Part shown: positions 1 through 9,345 of the stretch, one piece after another
Numbering within the stretch: position 1 is the stretch's first letter
Layout of the letters: each line of letters opens with the position of its first letter
Source of the DNA: Pelagophyceae sp. CCMP2097
Lineage: Eukaryota > Sar > Pelagophyceae
Length of the DNA stretch: 18,648 bases
Direction of reading: 5' to 3'
NCBI GenBank assembly: GCA_026770575.1
Contig: MU657659.1
Location: forward strand, 1-18,648
Notes under the pieces: generated by a model
The model's input: the letters and a program-made list of their open reading frames with translations, nothing else
The model's database searches: none
Told to the model about the DNA's origin: nothing
Position numbers and translations under genes: made by a program

Positions 1-338
1 AGCGCAGCGCAGCGCATGCCAGGGCCTGGCGAGAGGTTATGGCTCCATCCGGGCCGTTTATGGGCTCCTTTAATGTCCGTTTAGTGACCGTTGGAAGCTA
101 ACTAACTAGATTTTTGAGGTGAACGTCAATGTGTCATGTTGCGGCCCACTGTTTTTTCGCTACCCCCTTGAGCGTTTGGTATATAATGGGGGTCAGAACT
201 AGTTCAAAAAAAGTGAACCTGTCTAGGAATTCCTATTAAGGTAAATTTTTAAAACAGTTGCCTGCGACGGTTCGTGAAAAGAGAGGCCCAAGCGCGTTGG
301 GGTCGTTGGCGTGCGCCATTCCGAGCGCCGTCGGCGGT
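1..338. other. Host sequence upstream of the first gene, no gene seen
   Basis: Mixed-composition sequence. It opens with a short agcgc-type repeat (1-15) and contains a TATA-like stretch near 180-187 and an A/T-rich patch at 205-255 just before the GC-rich gene. An open frame continues upstream of the first ATG to a TTG at 258, but a eukaryotic gene would more likely start at ATG 339. The TATA-like patch could be promoter sequence for that gene; this is inference from position only. Confidence 0.35.
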
Positions 339-1304
339 ATGGGTCTGTCTGCGGGCCACGCGCTGCACTTTGAGCGCGAGATGCGCTTCGGGAAGCCGCC
401 ACTCCCGAAACAGCCGCCGCTCCCAAAGCCCCTCGCGCGGAGCCCCGACGTGGCCGCTGTGCTCCGCGTGCTCCAGGCAAAGCCGGCGCGCGAAGCCACG
501 CCGGCCGCGCGCCGCCCGCCGGCGCGCACAGGCCGCGCCTCGGCCCAAACGGCCAACCCGCTCGAGCGGCCGGCGCGCGGCGCCGGCGGCGACGAGACCG
601 GCGCGCGGCGCGGCGCGGCGGCGCCGATCTGCGACGCCGCGATCGGCGACGCTGCGACAGGCGGCGCCGCGGTCGGCGACGCGCCCCTCGCCTCTTCGAG
701 CCCGCGGCCGCGCGAGCGGCCGTGGGACCGGCCGTCCACGGCGGCGGCGGCGGCTCGGCGGCCACCGCGCGCCAGACGGAGCACGGCCGACGCCCTAGAG
801 CTCGGCGACGCGCTGCTGCGGTCTGAGCCGCGGCGCGCCCGGCGGAGCGCGGCCGACGTGCCGAAGCTCGGCGACGTGCTGCTGCGATCCGAAGGCTCGC
901 TGCCGGGCGCTGCCGGGCGCGCCTTCGCCGGCCCGCCGTCGAGCTCGTCGCGGGCGCGGCGGCAGAGCGCGCCCGGTTTGCGCGCCGAGGCGGCGGGCGG
1001 CGACTTTTGGTTTGGGACGCGGTTTTCACTATCCGCGGACGCGACTGTACAGCCAACCGTTCGCCGCGCCCCCGACACTGCGCCGTTGGCCGCGCTGGAC
1101 TGCCTCGAGCAGCACGCCCGCACTCTAGCAAAGGAACGGGCTAGAGCCGACTACTTGACTGTGGAGACGGCGAACGTCCTCGGGCCAGCCGGCGAATCGG
1201 ACAGGTCGATCACGGATCGCAAATTCGCGGCATACATGGCCCTGGTCCTTAACGACGCCTGCCGAGACGCGCCTCGGGGCGACGACGGAGACGAGGCCCC
1301 GTAG
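339..1304 (+). CDS. Hypothetical Ala/Arg/Pro-rich host protein
   Basis: An open frame of about 321 codons from ATG 339 to TAG 1302-1304; the frame is open from 258 but only through a TTG. I do not recognise a family. The middle is low-complexity (Ala, Arg, Pro, Gly) and contains an imperfect internal duplication: two copies of a unit ending LGD-(A/V)-LLRSE at about 805-895. The last 75 residues are more ordinary and probably helical, with a charged acidic tail (GDDGDEAP). Several antisense frames are also open, as expected at this GC content. The plus strand is preferred because the frame keeps normal composition to its end and converges on the neighbouring transporter gene. Whether it is a real gene, or one exon of one, is uncertain. 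Confidence 0.4.
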   Translation: MGLSAGHALHFEREMRFGKPPLPKQPPLPKPLARSPDVAAVLRVLQAKPAREATPAARRPPARTGRASAQTANPLERPARGAGGDETGARRGAAAPICDAAIGDAATGGAAVGDAPLASSSPRPRERPWDRPSTAAAAARRPPRARRSTADALELGDALLRSEPRRARRSAADVPKLGDVLLRSEGSLPGAAGRAFAGPPSSSSRARRQSAPGLRAEAAGGDFWFGTRFSLSADATVQPTVRRAPDTAPLAALDCLEQHARTLAKERARADYLTVETANVLGPAGESDRSITDRKFAAYMALVLNDACRDAPRGDDGDEAP

Positions 1305-1428
1305 CCAAAGTAAGCATCGCAAGAAGTACGTCTCACTATGTGTTATCAGAAAACCCACCACGGGCCCGTACGGTGGAGAGGCCCGGTCCGCCTGTGGGAC
1401 AGACCAAAGTGGGCCGGAGCCTCGCCTG

Positions 1429-2856
1429 TCACCGCACAGCGCTGGGCGGCGGCCCCAGCAGCGCGGCCGTCTCGCTCGACGCCGGAGCGGCGTGTCGAGA
1501 CGCGTCGAGCCCGTCGGGACACGTCGAGCCACGCGCGCCCCTCGCCGCTTCGGCGTCTTCGCGGTCGTGCATGCGGCCGAGGACTGCGAATCCGACGCCC
1601 GCGGCGGCGGTGGTGGTGAAGACGAAGGCGAGGAGCGGTCCGCGGACGCTCGTGTTACCGTCGTCGAGGCGCGAGATGAGCCAGGGCCCCGGCGACGCGG
1701 CGACCTGGTTGCAGGCGAAGAGGAGGGCGACTTGCGTAGCCAGCATTTTCGGCGGCGAGTCGCGGACCAAAAGGCTCATGCACGGCCCGAGCCAGCACTC
1801 GCCGAGCACGATGGCCGCGAGGAGGCTCAGCGCCGCCCTCGAAAACGTCTCGGCGTAGAGCGCCGCGCACAAAAAAGGCAGCGAGGCGAGAGTGCCCGCG
1901 GCGGGGAGCCAGGCGTGCGCGCCTGCCCGCTTTGACGCCCAGCGGTCGGCGAGCGCGCCGCCGCCGACGCAAGAGAGTGTTCCGCAAGTTAGGAGCCCCG
2001 CGGCGTAGGCGACGGAGAACGCGAATTCCTCTGCTGGGAACGCACGCGCAAAGTACGTCGGCAGGTAGCTCGCGAGCGCCACCGTCGCCGCCATGCGCAG
2101 TGATGTGGCCGCGTAGAGCAGGCAGACGCGCCGCTGCAACCGGACGGCGCGCCAGGCTGCTGCGACGGCGCGCGCCAAGCCCTCGGGTGCGTCGGTTCGC
2201 CGCGGCGGGCGCTCGACGGCGTGGTAGAGCATGGTGGCGGCGAAGACGCCGAAGAGGACGGCGGCCGTCGTCGTGGCGCGCCAGCCGACGGCCGCGGCCA
2301 GCCCCATCGAGAGCGCCGCCAGCGCCGAGCCGGCGTAACTCCCAACCGAGAACGCGCCGTTGGCCGCCGCGTCGTCTTGCGCAAAGTGGTACGCGATGAC
2401 GGGGTACGCACAAGGCGCGTTGAAGCCCTCTGCGACGCCGAGAACGATTCGCGCGGCGACGAGGACGTGGAAGTCGGGCGAAACGACTCTGGCAAACGAC
2501 GCGAGGGCCCAGGCGAGCGCAGCGGCGGCGTGGACGTTTCGCGTGTCGCCGCCGTCGGCGACGTGGCCCGCGATGAGGCCCGACGCGGCGAAGACGCAGG
2601 TAAACGCAAACGAGGCGAGGACGCCGTAGCGCGAATCGTCGAGGCACGCGGCGTCGCGCAGCGAGTAAAACTCGGCGGTGTCGGAGGCGCGGCAGGCCTG
2701 GCACGCCTCGCACGCCGTGGCGCCGCCGCAGCTCTCGCAGAGCGGGATGAACGCGGCGCCGTCGCACACGGCCGCGCACTGCGGTGGGGCCACCGACGCC
2801 AGCGCGTAGAGGAGGTTGCGGTGCCAGATGTTCGAAATGTTTACCAGAGTCAACAC
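1429..2856 (-). CDS. Major facilitator superfamily transporter (Spinster-like), host gene, 5' end incomplete
   Basis: The 475-codon minus-strand frame encodes a polytopic membrane protein with about 12 hydrophobic segments. It has an MFS-type ARIVLGVAEG segment at residues 136-145 and a central loop with ALADRWASKR. The order of helices and the R-I-x-L-G-x-x-E-G motif recall the Spinster branch of the MFS, whose known members move sphingolipid or other lipid-related substrates; the substrate here cannot be told. The loop after the first helix is unusually rich in cysteine (residues 28-72). The frame has no ATG: it is open upstream to a stop near 2953 with GTG at 2854-2856. A gcgcag just before that GTG resembles a splice acceptor, so the first exon may lie further right. 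The gene ends with TGA and uses ordinary Gln and Trp codons, in contrast to the inserted element. Confidence 0.75.
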   Translation of the reverse strand: MLTLVNISNIWHRNLLYALASVAPPQCAAVCDGAAFIPLCESCGGATACEACQACRASDTAEFYSLRDAACLDDSRYGVLASFAFTCVFAASGLIAGHVADGGDTRNVHAAAALAWALASFARVVSPDFHVLVAARIVLGVAEGFNAPCAYPVIAYHFAQDDAAANGAFSVGSYAGSALAALSMGLAAAVGWRATTTAAVLFGVFAATMLYHAVERPPRRTDAPEGLARAVAAAWRAVRLQRRVCLLYAATSLRMAATVALASYLPTYFARAFPAEEFAFSVAYAAGLLTCGTLSCVGGGALADRWASKRAGAHAWLPAAGTLASLPFLCAALYAETFSRAALSLLAAIVLGECWLGPCMSLLVRDSPPKMLATQVALLFACNQVAASPGPWLISRLDDGNTSVRGPLLAFVFTTTAAAGVGFAVLGRMHDREDAEAARGARGSTCPDGLDASRHAAPASSETAALLGPPPSAVR

Positions 2857-2953
2857 CTGCGCCGGGGGCAGCTCAGGAGGCGCGTCCGCAAGGAAGTGAC
2901 GACGCGGCCGCGACGCCGCACAAGGACGCTGCCGGGCGGACGGCGAGCGTCAG

Positions 2954-4211
2954 TCGGCGCCGCGACGCCCGACAGCACAGTGGCATGCGATCCTTCCCAT
3001 TCCTTTCCCAATATTTCTTAAAATCGCCAAAAATAACTCGGCCTGCGGCGAAGGGCCCGGACTTTCTCTGCGCTTCGCTGGAGGGAAGTAGGCGCCGCTC
3101 TACAATAAGTCCACGTTCTCGAAGTTCTGAGAATGTTCTGGGACTCGGGAGGCCCTTTTCAGACCCCCCTTATATTGTACAGCCTAAATAATCGATCCTC
3201 ACGCCTCACAGCCTCGCAATGTTATAGTCGAAAGTTTTCTTTCAGTAATATCGGCGATTGTTTCGTCAGAACCGGGTTCAAGCCCCGGAAATGGTATTTC
3301 ACTTTCGGATTTTGTTGCGGCCGTCGACTGCTGTAGCTCCGGCCGACCGGTTGTGGCCGGCTGCGGGGCCGGCTGGGAGACCGGCTGCGGCCGGCAGCGG
3401 CCGGTTGCACATAACCCAAAGACCAATAAAAGAAAATAACTCTTCTGGGACTCGAACGCGGAATCTTCAGACCACCACCAACTCGCAACTCCGCTGCGAC
3501 CCGGGGCGGCCTGGGAGGGGGCGCGGTCGCGGCGGGGGCCTGGGGAGGCTGGGCCGTGGTCGGGAAACCCGGAGTACTCAATTTCGATTCCGTTTAACGG
3601 GCCTTATGACGGGGCTTCAGACATTGTCGGGGACGTGGAGACCCTAGGAGCCCGGGCCCATGTTTACAACGTCGGGACCTAGGATTAGGGCACTCGCCTT
3701 CAGCCCAATAAGTCAGGTTTGATGAAATCAAATTTAACTGACTTTTGGACTCGCAGGCATTACAAGGGGTATCGGCGATAAAGCCGACCTCAAGTGACGC
3801 AAAGTTGTGGCTCTCAGAGGCCGCCTGCGGGGTTGGTCGTGGTCGCTATGCCCCCCCCTGCCCCCCGGAATGTCCGTGACTTGATCAGCCTCGAGGAGGG
3901 CGCCTTGCAAGGGCGCGAACAAGCGTTTCCCCCAATATTTTGGACTTGATAAAATCTTTATTTGCCTCCTTTCCTTGTTTTTGTACTGATTTTGCCTCCG
4001 TATTGCGAAGGTTCGGGCCCGGCTGGAAATCGCACGGACCGCAGGGATCGAAATTCTGGCTATGTGGCGGGGTGGGTCCCTACGCAATGGGGTGGTATAT
4101 GACCGGTCCTGTACGATTGCCGCGAGTGGCGCTTCAGACGAGCCAAAACAGACGTTCAGATTTTTAGTTTGAGCGTTTTAAACTATCAATTTCTATAGGA
4201 CCGGGCATCAT
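2954..4211. other. Host intergenic region with repeat debris, no convincing gene
   Basis: GC content falls stepwise from the transporter gene towards the AT-rich insert. Open frames here are short, overlap on both strands and look like shadows. The region holds two tRNA-like T-arm sequences (separate entry), a GC-rich run of gccggc-type repeats at 3340-3405, a small imperfect hairpin at 3711-3744 (agtcagg...ctgact) and C-rich tracts at 3850-3866. Nothing here is assigned a product. Confidence 0.5.
3262..3470. repeat. tRNA-like (SINE-type) fragments
   Basis: On the plus strand, 3272-3288 forms a perfect 5-bp stem around a TTCAAGC loop (ccggg/cccgg), like a tRNA T-arm and polymerase III B box. 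On the minus strand, 3445-3461 reads as another B box (cgcgttcgagtccc), preceded by an A-box-like ttgcgagttggtgg and a ctgaaga loop that recalls tRNA-Phe. Neither folds into a complete tRNA by eye. tRNA-derived SINE remnants are the likeliest reading. Confidence 0.35.
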
Positions 4212-4791
4212 AAAAAAATATACACTTTTTTAAACCTTTTCAAAATGACAAACGCACTCGGCTACGCTCACCACGTTTGTCATTCTACGCCTCACCACGT
4301 TTGTCATTTTGAAAAGATTTAAAAAAGTGTCCGTCAAAGTACCAACATTAAAAAAAGGATAAAATTAAATCTAAAAATAACGCGAATTAAAAAAGTAAAT
4401 TTTCCAGATATGAAGAAAGGATTTGATTAAATCATAAACGCTCAATCAGATTTCAGAATAAAATTCCCCAAAATATGTTTTGAGAAAGAGAAAAAACTTT
4501 TAGGATATTTTGGATATTTTGGATATTTTGGATATTTTGGATATTTTGGATATTTAAGGATATTGATGATATTTGAGAATTTCTTAAAATTTAAAATAAT
4601 TTGAGAATATCGTAAAAACCGCTATAAATCCCTTAGTGAATAGATGGGGTACAGTGCAGTCACTTAATTCATAATGAGCCTCAAAGGATTTCATTAATTC
4701 TTAAAAAATCACCTTAATTATTCGGAAACGTCTTTTATCAGATTTTTTTTTCAACTTCAAAACCCGATGTGTATCATTTTAATAAAAATGA
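4212..4791 (+). repeat. Left terminal inverted repeat, with internal hairpin and an extra segment
   Basis: The outer core 4212-4266 matches the reverse complement of 17365-17420 almost perfectly, including aaaaaaatatacactttttt and the segment ending in cactcggctacgc. The inner block 4648-4791 matches 17190-17338, from ggtacagtg through ttcataatgagcc and ggaaacgtcttttatcag to ttttaataaaaatga, with scattered substitutions. Between the two blocks the left end has about 330 bp absent from the right. Within the left end, 4224-4256 and 4295-4330 are themselves inverted copies (cttttcaaaatgacaaacg and cgtttgtcattttgaaaag), so the tip can fold into a long hairpin. Terminal repeats of this kind fit protein-primed replication. 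Confidence 0.85.
4503..4555. repeat. 9-bp tandem repeat (ggatatttt, about six copies)
   Basis: Nearly perfect head-to-tail copies of ggatatttt followed by degenerate versions to about 4570. It lies in the part of the left end that has no counterpart at the right end. There are no spacers, so this is not a CRISPR array. Confidence 0.85.
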
Positions 4792-5103
4792 AAGGACAAA
4801 GGAGTATAAGGCTAAACGTATAAAGTTGATAATAAGAATGGGTTCAATAGACAAAAAAAAAATCCTTCTTATGATATGGAAAGCGTGTATGAAAATGAGA
4901 ATGATTTCAAAAACGCAGTTGATGTGTATTTTAAGAAACACAAAGTTACAAGACTTACCGGAGGCGATATGTCAAAAAAAAAAAAAAATAGTAAAAATTA
5001 AGATGAAAGGATATATTTTACCGACTTTAAAACTGTTTTGATAGGGAACTCATTTGTTCTTCCTGAGACTCTATATGATAAACGGTTTAAACAGAGAAAA
5101 TAA
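4769..5103 (+). CDS. Small unknown protein just inside the left terminal repeat
   Basis: Coding signal begins in the frame of 4769 (lysine-rich) and passes into the frame of 4820-5103 through an apparent one-base shift. The second part reads as a charged, soluble protein with segments such as YENENDFKNAVDVYFKKHKV and RIYFTDFKTVLIGNSFVLPE. It is open except for one TAA at 4999-5001, in the setting SKN-stop-DERIY, where Gln would fit. It ends at TAA 5101-5103, followed closely by TAA, TGA and TAA in the same frame. No ATG is clearly in frame, so the start is undetermined. No family recognised. Confidence 0.45.
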
Positions 5104-5159
5104 ATAAAATAATATTCAAAAAAAATCGATGATAAAACTTAACTTGTAGAGGAAAAAAA

Positions 5160-7762
5160 TTGAAATCAGTTAATTTATTGGCTCGTGTATTTAATCGAAA
5201 CAAAGTTACACAAATATTTAAATATTCTGAGCAACGTATAAAAATCGGAAAACAATTCCCTGACTTAATACAAAAACCGGTCAGAGTACAGAGAATAAAT
5301 TATAATGATAGTCTTAAATATGAAGAAAGTTTTGATGTTCTAAGACCTCTACTGATGAATTATCCTGAAGGTTCAGTACAGATTGATGTAATATATAGAC
5401 ATGATGAACTCAATGAAGATGGTGTATGGAGATGGCAAAACCACGAATCGAAGAGATGTATTCCTCTGATGAAATTAGAGAGCAGGGCTACTCGGACAAG
5501 TAATGAATTTCATAAACGACGAAACATTAATGCAGTGAAACATTAGAGAGCAGTGAATGGAATTCTCTGGTTTTCGGGCAATCTGTTTCGGAGTCCTCAT
5601 TTAAAATTTTCTATTTTCTATTAAAATTTTTATATTCAAATAAAGAAATCGCTATCTTCTGCCAAGAAATGGAAAAGGGGGAAATATCGAATAATAAAGT
5701 AGGAGGTGATATTGATGCAAAATTTAAACTTTTATTTTTGGACTCCCATTATACAATCATTAAAGTAACATGGTCACTATGCGATGCATGTATGTCTACG
5801 TATTTGGTAAAACATAAATGTAACCCAGGTTGTGAAAATTGATGAAAGAACGAAAAAATTCCCGGTGTGCTATTACCTGCACAAATTCCGGAAATGTTAA
5901 TTTAAAAGATTAGTATTTATTATACTATGATATCGAAACGCATAAAAAGAATTTAATGAAGGAATATACTCCATTCATTGTTGGGTTTACTTATTATGAA
6001 AAATGTGGTACTGAGCGTTAGAAATTCTGACGGAAAGGAATTGTATGAAATAATTTTATGATTTACTCGGTACTAAAGGATTTGAGCATATCAAATATAT
6101 AGATGCCTTTAATGGAAGCAGATTTGAACACTTTTATTTAATGAGAGAGAAATGAAACGCTGTTGGGAAGGAATCAATGTGAGAATAGATTATGAAAAAT
6201 TCGAGACTCATAAAACTTTAAATACAAAAAAAAATCTCATAGATTTAGGACAACATTAAACAGGTTCTTCAAAAAATAATTTGATTGAGAACGGCTGATC
6301 GGTAGAAAAGGGAGACATAGACAACGATTTGAGTACAGAATGGGGAGAAACAAGTGAAGAAGGTAAAGCCGAAGTAGAGAAAAATTTAAAGAAGGATGGT
6401 ATGGGTCTTTAAGAATTATACGAGAAAATAAATGCTCCGATGTACGAAAAATTCTAGATAAATTTATGCGACTCAATGACGACATCCTCGAATGCCTATC
6501 ATATATGGAATAATAGAATTAATTAATACGAAATACATTTACCATAGATATGTAACGAGGCGAATATTCGGAAGGCTTTAAATAAAGGGAGAACGGTTCC
6601 AAAAAAACGGATTTTCGTGAGTTTATCATTCGAGAAAATTAATAAAATTAAGATTTTATTAAAAATTGATGAGAATGGGAATTCTATCTATAAAATTGAT
6701 GATGAGGAAAATGATAAAATAGATGATTACCTGTTTGATGCCGTGGTCGTAAGTTTATATCCAACCGCAATGCTTAAAGATTACCCAGTGGGTTGATCTA
6801 TTGACACATGTGAGTACAAAGAGGGAAAGATGGGAATTAATCACATAAAATATATTTCAAATAAAAATTTATTAACGCCCATATTACCGCGGAAAGATAA
6901 TTTATTGCTCAAGTGGGACTTTATTGACGCAAAGGGTTGATATTCATCAGTGGATATAGAAAATGCAAAATCACATGGTAATATAATTACAGTAACGGAA
7001 GGATATTATTTGGAAAACTGTGCACCAGTTTTTAAGGATTAAGTAGAATAGTTTTTGAGATGAAGACGCAAGCGCAAAAGGGTACATGCTCGTATGCCAC
7101 TGCTAAAATAAATCTGAATTCGTTGTATAGAAAAATGCTTCAAAACCCAATTCGTACACACACAAAAAATTCTAAACCTGAAGAGCTTGCAATTCTCTTA
7201 CAAAAAAATTAAATAGCAGCAATTGAAGAACTCGGTAACGATAAATAGATAGTTTCATATGCAACTAGTGAAATGAATAAAGAAGATTAAAGCCAAAAAC
7301 ATACTCACTAAGGAGTTTTCATATTAGGGTATTCAAGACAAATTATGTCAGAAAAATATTACCAATGTGGAAATACAATTAAAATGATGGCTTATTATTA
7401 TGACACGGACAGCATGGTTATACCGAGTAAATGTCTAAACAATATTGCGATTGACGCTAAGATGGGTGGTATCATGGATGATGTCGGTTTAAAAATTAAA
7501 GCAGCGGTATCTATCGCTTTAAAATTGTATGGAAAATCGTAGTTTATTAGATGCAAGTGAACCTCAACGGAAATTATGGAAAGACTTTCAAGACATGTAT
7601 ACCGGCATATCAAAAATATTTTTTAAGACGTTTTCTATTAATAAAATTGGTTTTCAGAAAATTTCAAATGAAAGATGTTCAATTTATCGCATAGACATAT
7701 TGAATCAGAACAAACGCAGAGAGAAATTAATAATCAACGTTGAAAAGGTCGTAGGTATATAA
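5160..7762 (+). CDS. Protein-primed family B DNA polymerase (pPolB), interrupted
   Basis: Replicates the element from a protein primer at its terminal repeats (known for the family). Visible motifs in order: a Cys-pair zinc-finger-like segment CDACMSTYLVKHKCNPGC (about 5780-5836); Exo I YYDIETHK (about 5928); Exo II-like AFNGSRFEHFYL (about 6107-6145); Pol motif A DAVVVSLYPTAM (6737-6772); TEGYYL; motif B-like KINLNSLYRKM (about 7109-7140); and motif C YYDTDSM (7396-7416). The C-terminal part (7529-7762) ends in a conserved-looking RIDILNQNKRR stretch and TAA. At least seven one-base frame changes occur, for example near 5432, 6055, 7052 and 7540. Internal stops include TGA 6794 and 6938, TAA 7040, TAG 7049, TAA 7210, TAG 7246, TAA 7288 and TAA 7309, each in otherwise continuous coding. 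The first segment (5160-5546) starts at a TTG and could be a separate small gene; the polymerase start is unresolved. Confidence 0.85.
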
Positions 7763-7862
7763 ATAAAAGATGCGAATGAGATAAAGCAGGGGATTATTCG
7801 GTAACATTTGGATTAAATTTAAATAATGTAGTATTTCAAATTTGGGTGTCTTAATTTAAGTC
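7763..7862. other. AT-rich gap between polymerase and next gene
   Basis: Low-complexity AT-rich sequence with short frames in all directions and no motif I recognise. It may hold the promoter of the gene starting near 7863 or 8109. Confidence 0.3.
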
Positions 7863-8455
7863 ATGTATAATATATTAACAAGCGAAATAAATATATAAAC
7901 GTAGAATTATATTTTAAAATAGAAAAGGTGTTTTTTCTTATTCTATTTAATGATGATTTAGAGAAGTCTTTGGAAGATTCTCTCGAACCATCTTCCGAAC
8001 CATCTTCCGAACCATCTTCCGAACCATCTTCTAAACATTCCACGACCTTCTAAACAATCTTCCGAATCAATTTATTCCTTACAAATAAAAATATATATTG
8101 CTAAGTATATGGACGCTGAAAATAAAATATTGAATGAAAATGTTACAAAGAAAATTAAAAAAAAATACGTTCAGAGAAGCAACTGGAAAATGATAAACGA
8201 TTAATTATTCGCTCTAAGAATTCCCATGAATATGGTAAGAATTGTATGATGAAATCGGAGGAAGAAAAAGAGGAAAAAGAGAACCCTTTTTCATCACTCC
8301 CACAGGAACAGATATTCGATGAATACAACGAGGATTTTCTCGATTCCGTATCGAAATCATACGTAAAAGACTCACTGGAATTTTTTGACACGGTTGTTAA
8401 TATCGATGATGCGGCGTCCTCCTTAAAATTGAATCGGAAAAAGATTTCTAAATAA
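7863..8455 (+). CDS. Unknown acidic/lysine-rich protein
   Basis: The best-supported part is 8167-8455, an uninterrupted charged frame with SEEEKEEKENPFSSLPQEQ and a C-terminal helix-like stretch ending LKLNRKKISK at TAA 8453-8455. It joins, through a shift in the A-run near 8155-8166, to the frame containing ATG 8109 (MDAENKILNENVTKKI). That frame is open back to ATG 7863 if TAA and TAG are read as sense, passing through the 12-bp tandem repeat. ATG 8109 is the more cautious start. No family recognised. It lies between the polymerase and another unknown gene on the same strand. Confidence 0.5.
7984..8031. repeat. 12-bp tandem repeat (gaaccatcttcc, four copies)
   Basis: Four near-perfect copies of gaaccatcttcc. 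The unit is a multiple of three, so any reading frame gives a repeated tetrapeptide: SSEP or NHLP on the plus strand, EDGS on the minus strand. It may encode a linker or be a simple sequence expansion. Confidence 0.85.
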
Positions 8456-8466
8456 AACAACTTGAT

Positions 8467-9285
8467 ATGTAAACATTGCCATTTGAGATTGACAATTTTT
8501 CTTTGTCTGCAAGACCAAACTCAATTAAGTTTGTCCGCTCGTTAGTCAGTGTCTTGTGTGATAAATTGCAGTTGTTATAACGTGAAACGATTTAAATTTT
8601 TTCACGAGGCGTATCGCCCAGATATTGCGTTCTTAGAGTACATGCAACTACAACCTTTGACTTACAAAAAGAAGGGAGATTTTCTTGGAATAAAATAAGA
8701 TAAACCGCCTGTATTCTTCCATAATTTTAATATATTGAATCAGTTATATGTCGATGGAGAATAAATCAATGAAGAAAAAATACAATCACAAACAAAACAT
8801 GAGTCGGCATTATTCAACCAATTTTTTAGACTTGAAAATCGTAAGTATGGACATGAAAATTACATTCAATACTATGCTTCCCCAAGAAATTATATAGAGG
8901 AAAATAATGTTTTAAATACAGAAAATAATTTTGCTATTTATTTTAAAATTCAATTATTGGAATGACTTAGATATTGTTTCAGATGATGTTGGTATTGAAG
9001 AAGATTTAAATTATTTTTTTTCGCTCGAAGAAGATTATGCTGTGTCCGATAATATACAAAATTTAAAGATATCAATAAATCGGAGAGTATCAGTCCAGAT
9101 ACTTTAAAAAAATATTTTCGGCGAATTTAGCTTTCTAAAAATTATCAAACTCGAGAACAAAACAACCAAATTTAAATGCTATTAACGATATTTTATATAA
9201 TAATGTTTCAATGCCAATTCTCGAAATAAAAGGAATAACTTTAAAAAAGAAAGGTATAGTTATTGAATCATTCTTAGATTTTTAA
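8467..9285 (+). CDS. Unknown element protein, about 270 codons, interrupted
   Basis: ATG 8467 is followed directly by TAA and then a good coding stretch (TLPFEIDNFSLSARPNSIKF), with more TAA codons at 8578 and 8593 in the settings LQLL-stop-RETI-stop. Coding continues in a second frame (about 8583-8957: EAYRPDIAFLEYMQLQPLTY) with TAA at 8696 and 8762, then in a third (from about 8955: NYWNDLDIVSDDVGIEEDLN). It ends ILEIKGITLKKKGIVIESFL... at TAA 9283-9285. All internal TAA codons fit Gln by context. I looked for a Walker A motif because this position near PolB could suit a packaging ATPase, and found none. Function unknown. Confidence 0.55.
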
Positions 9286-9345
9286 ATAAAATTCTTATTC
9301 TTTTCTATCAACAAAACCAGATTTTTCATGAGCAAAATTTGTTTA

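Noticed and set aside
223..1131. Long minus-strand open frames (302 and 295 codons) opposite the first gene
   Set aside because: Very GC-rich DNA gives long antisense frames. These are Arg/Ala/Pro-only and overlap one another; the plus frame keeps ordinary composition at its end.
1492..2399. Plus-strand frames opposite the transporter gene
   Set aside because: Arg/Gly-rich shadows of a minus-strand gene with clear membrane helices and MFS motifs.
3272..3461. Functional tRNA genes
   Set aside because: Only T-arm/B-box parts are convincing; I could not fold acceptor, D and anticodon arms together. Called tRNA-like repeats instead.
4100..4215. Assembly chimera joining host and virus contigs
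   Set aside because: Not excluded, but the presence of both terminal repeats with GC-rich sequence of similar type on each side favours true integration. Reads spanning both junctions would settle it.
4503..4555. Possible CRISPR array (also 16934-16987 and 18320-18556)
   Set aside because: The repeats are contiguous or irregular, with no unique spacers of constant length, and the context is eukaryotic/viral.
6237..6485. Minus-strand frame of 82 codons
   Set aside because: It lies between the Exo II and motif A parts of the polymerase and has the Leu/Ile/Ser-rich look of an AT-rich shadow.
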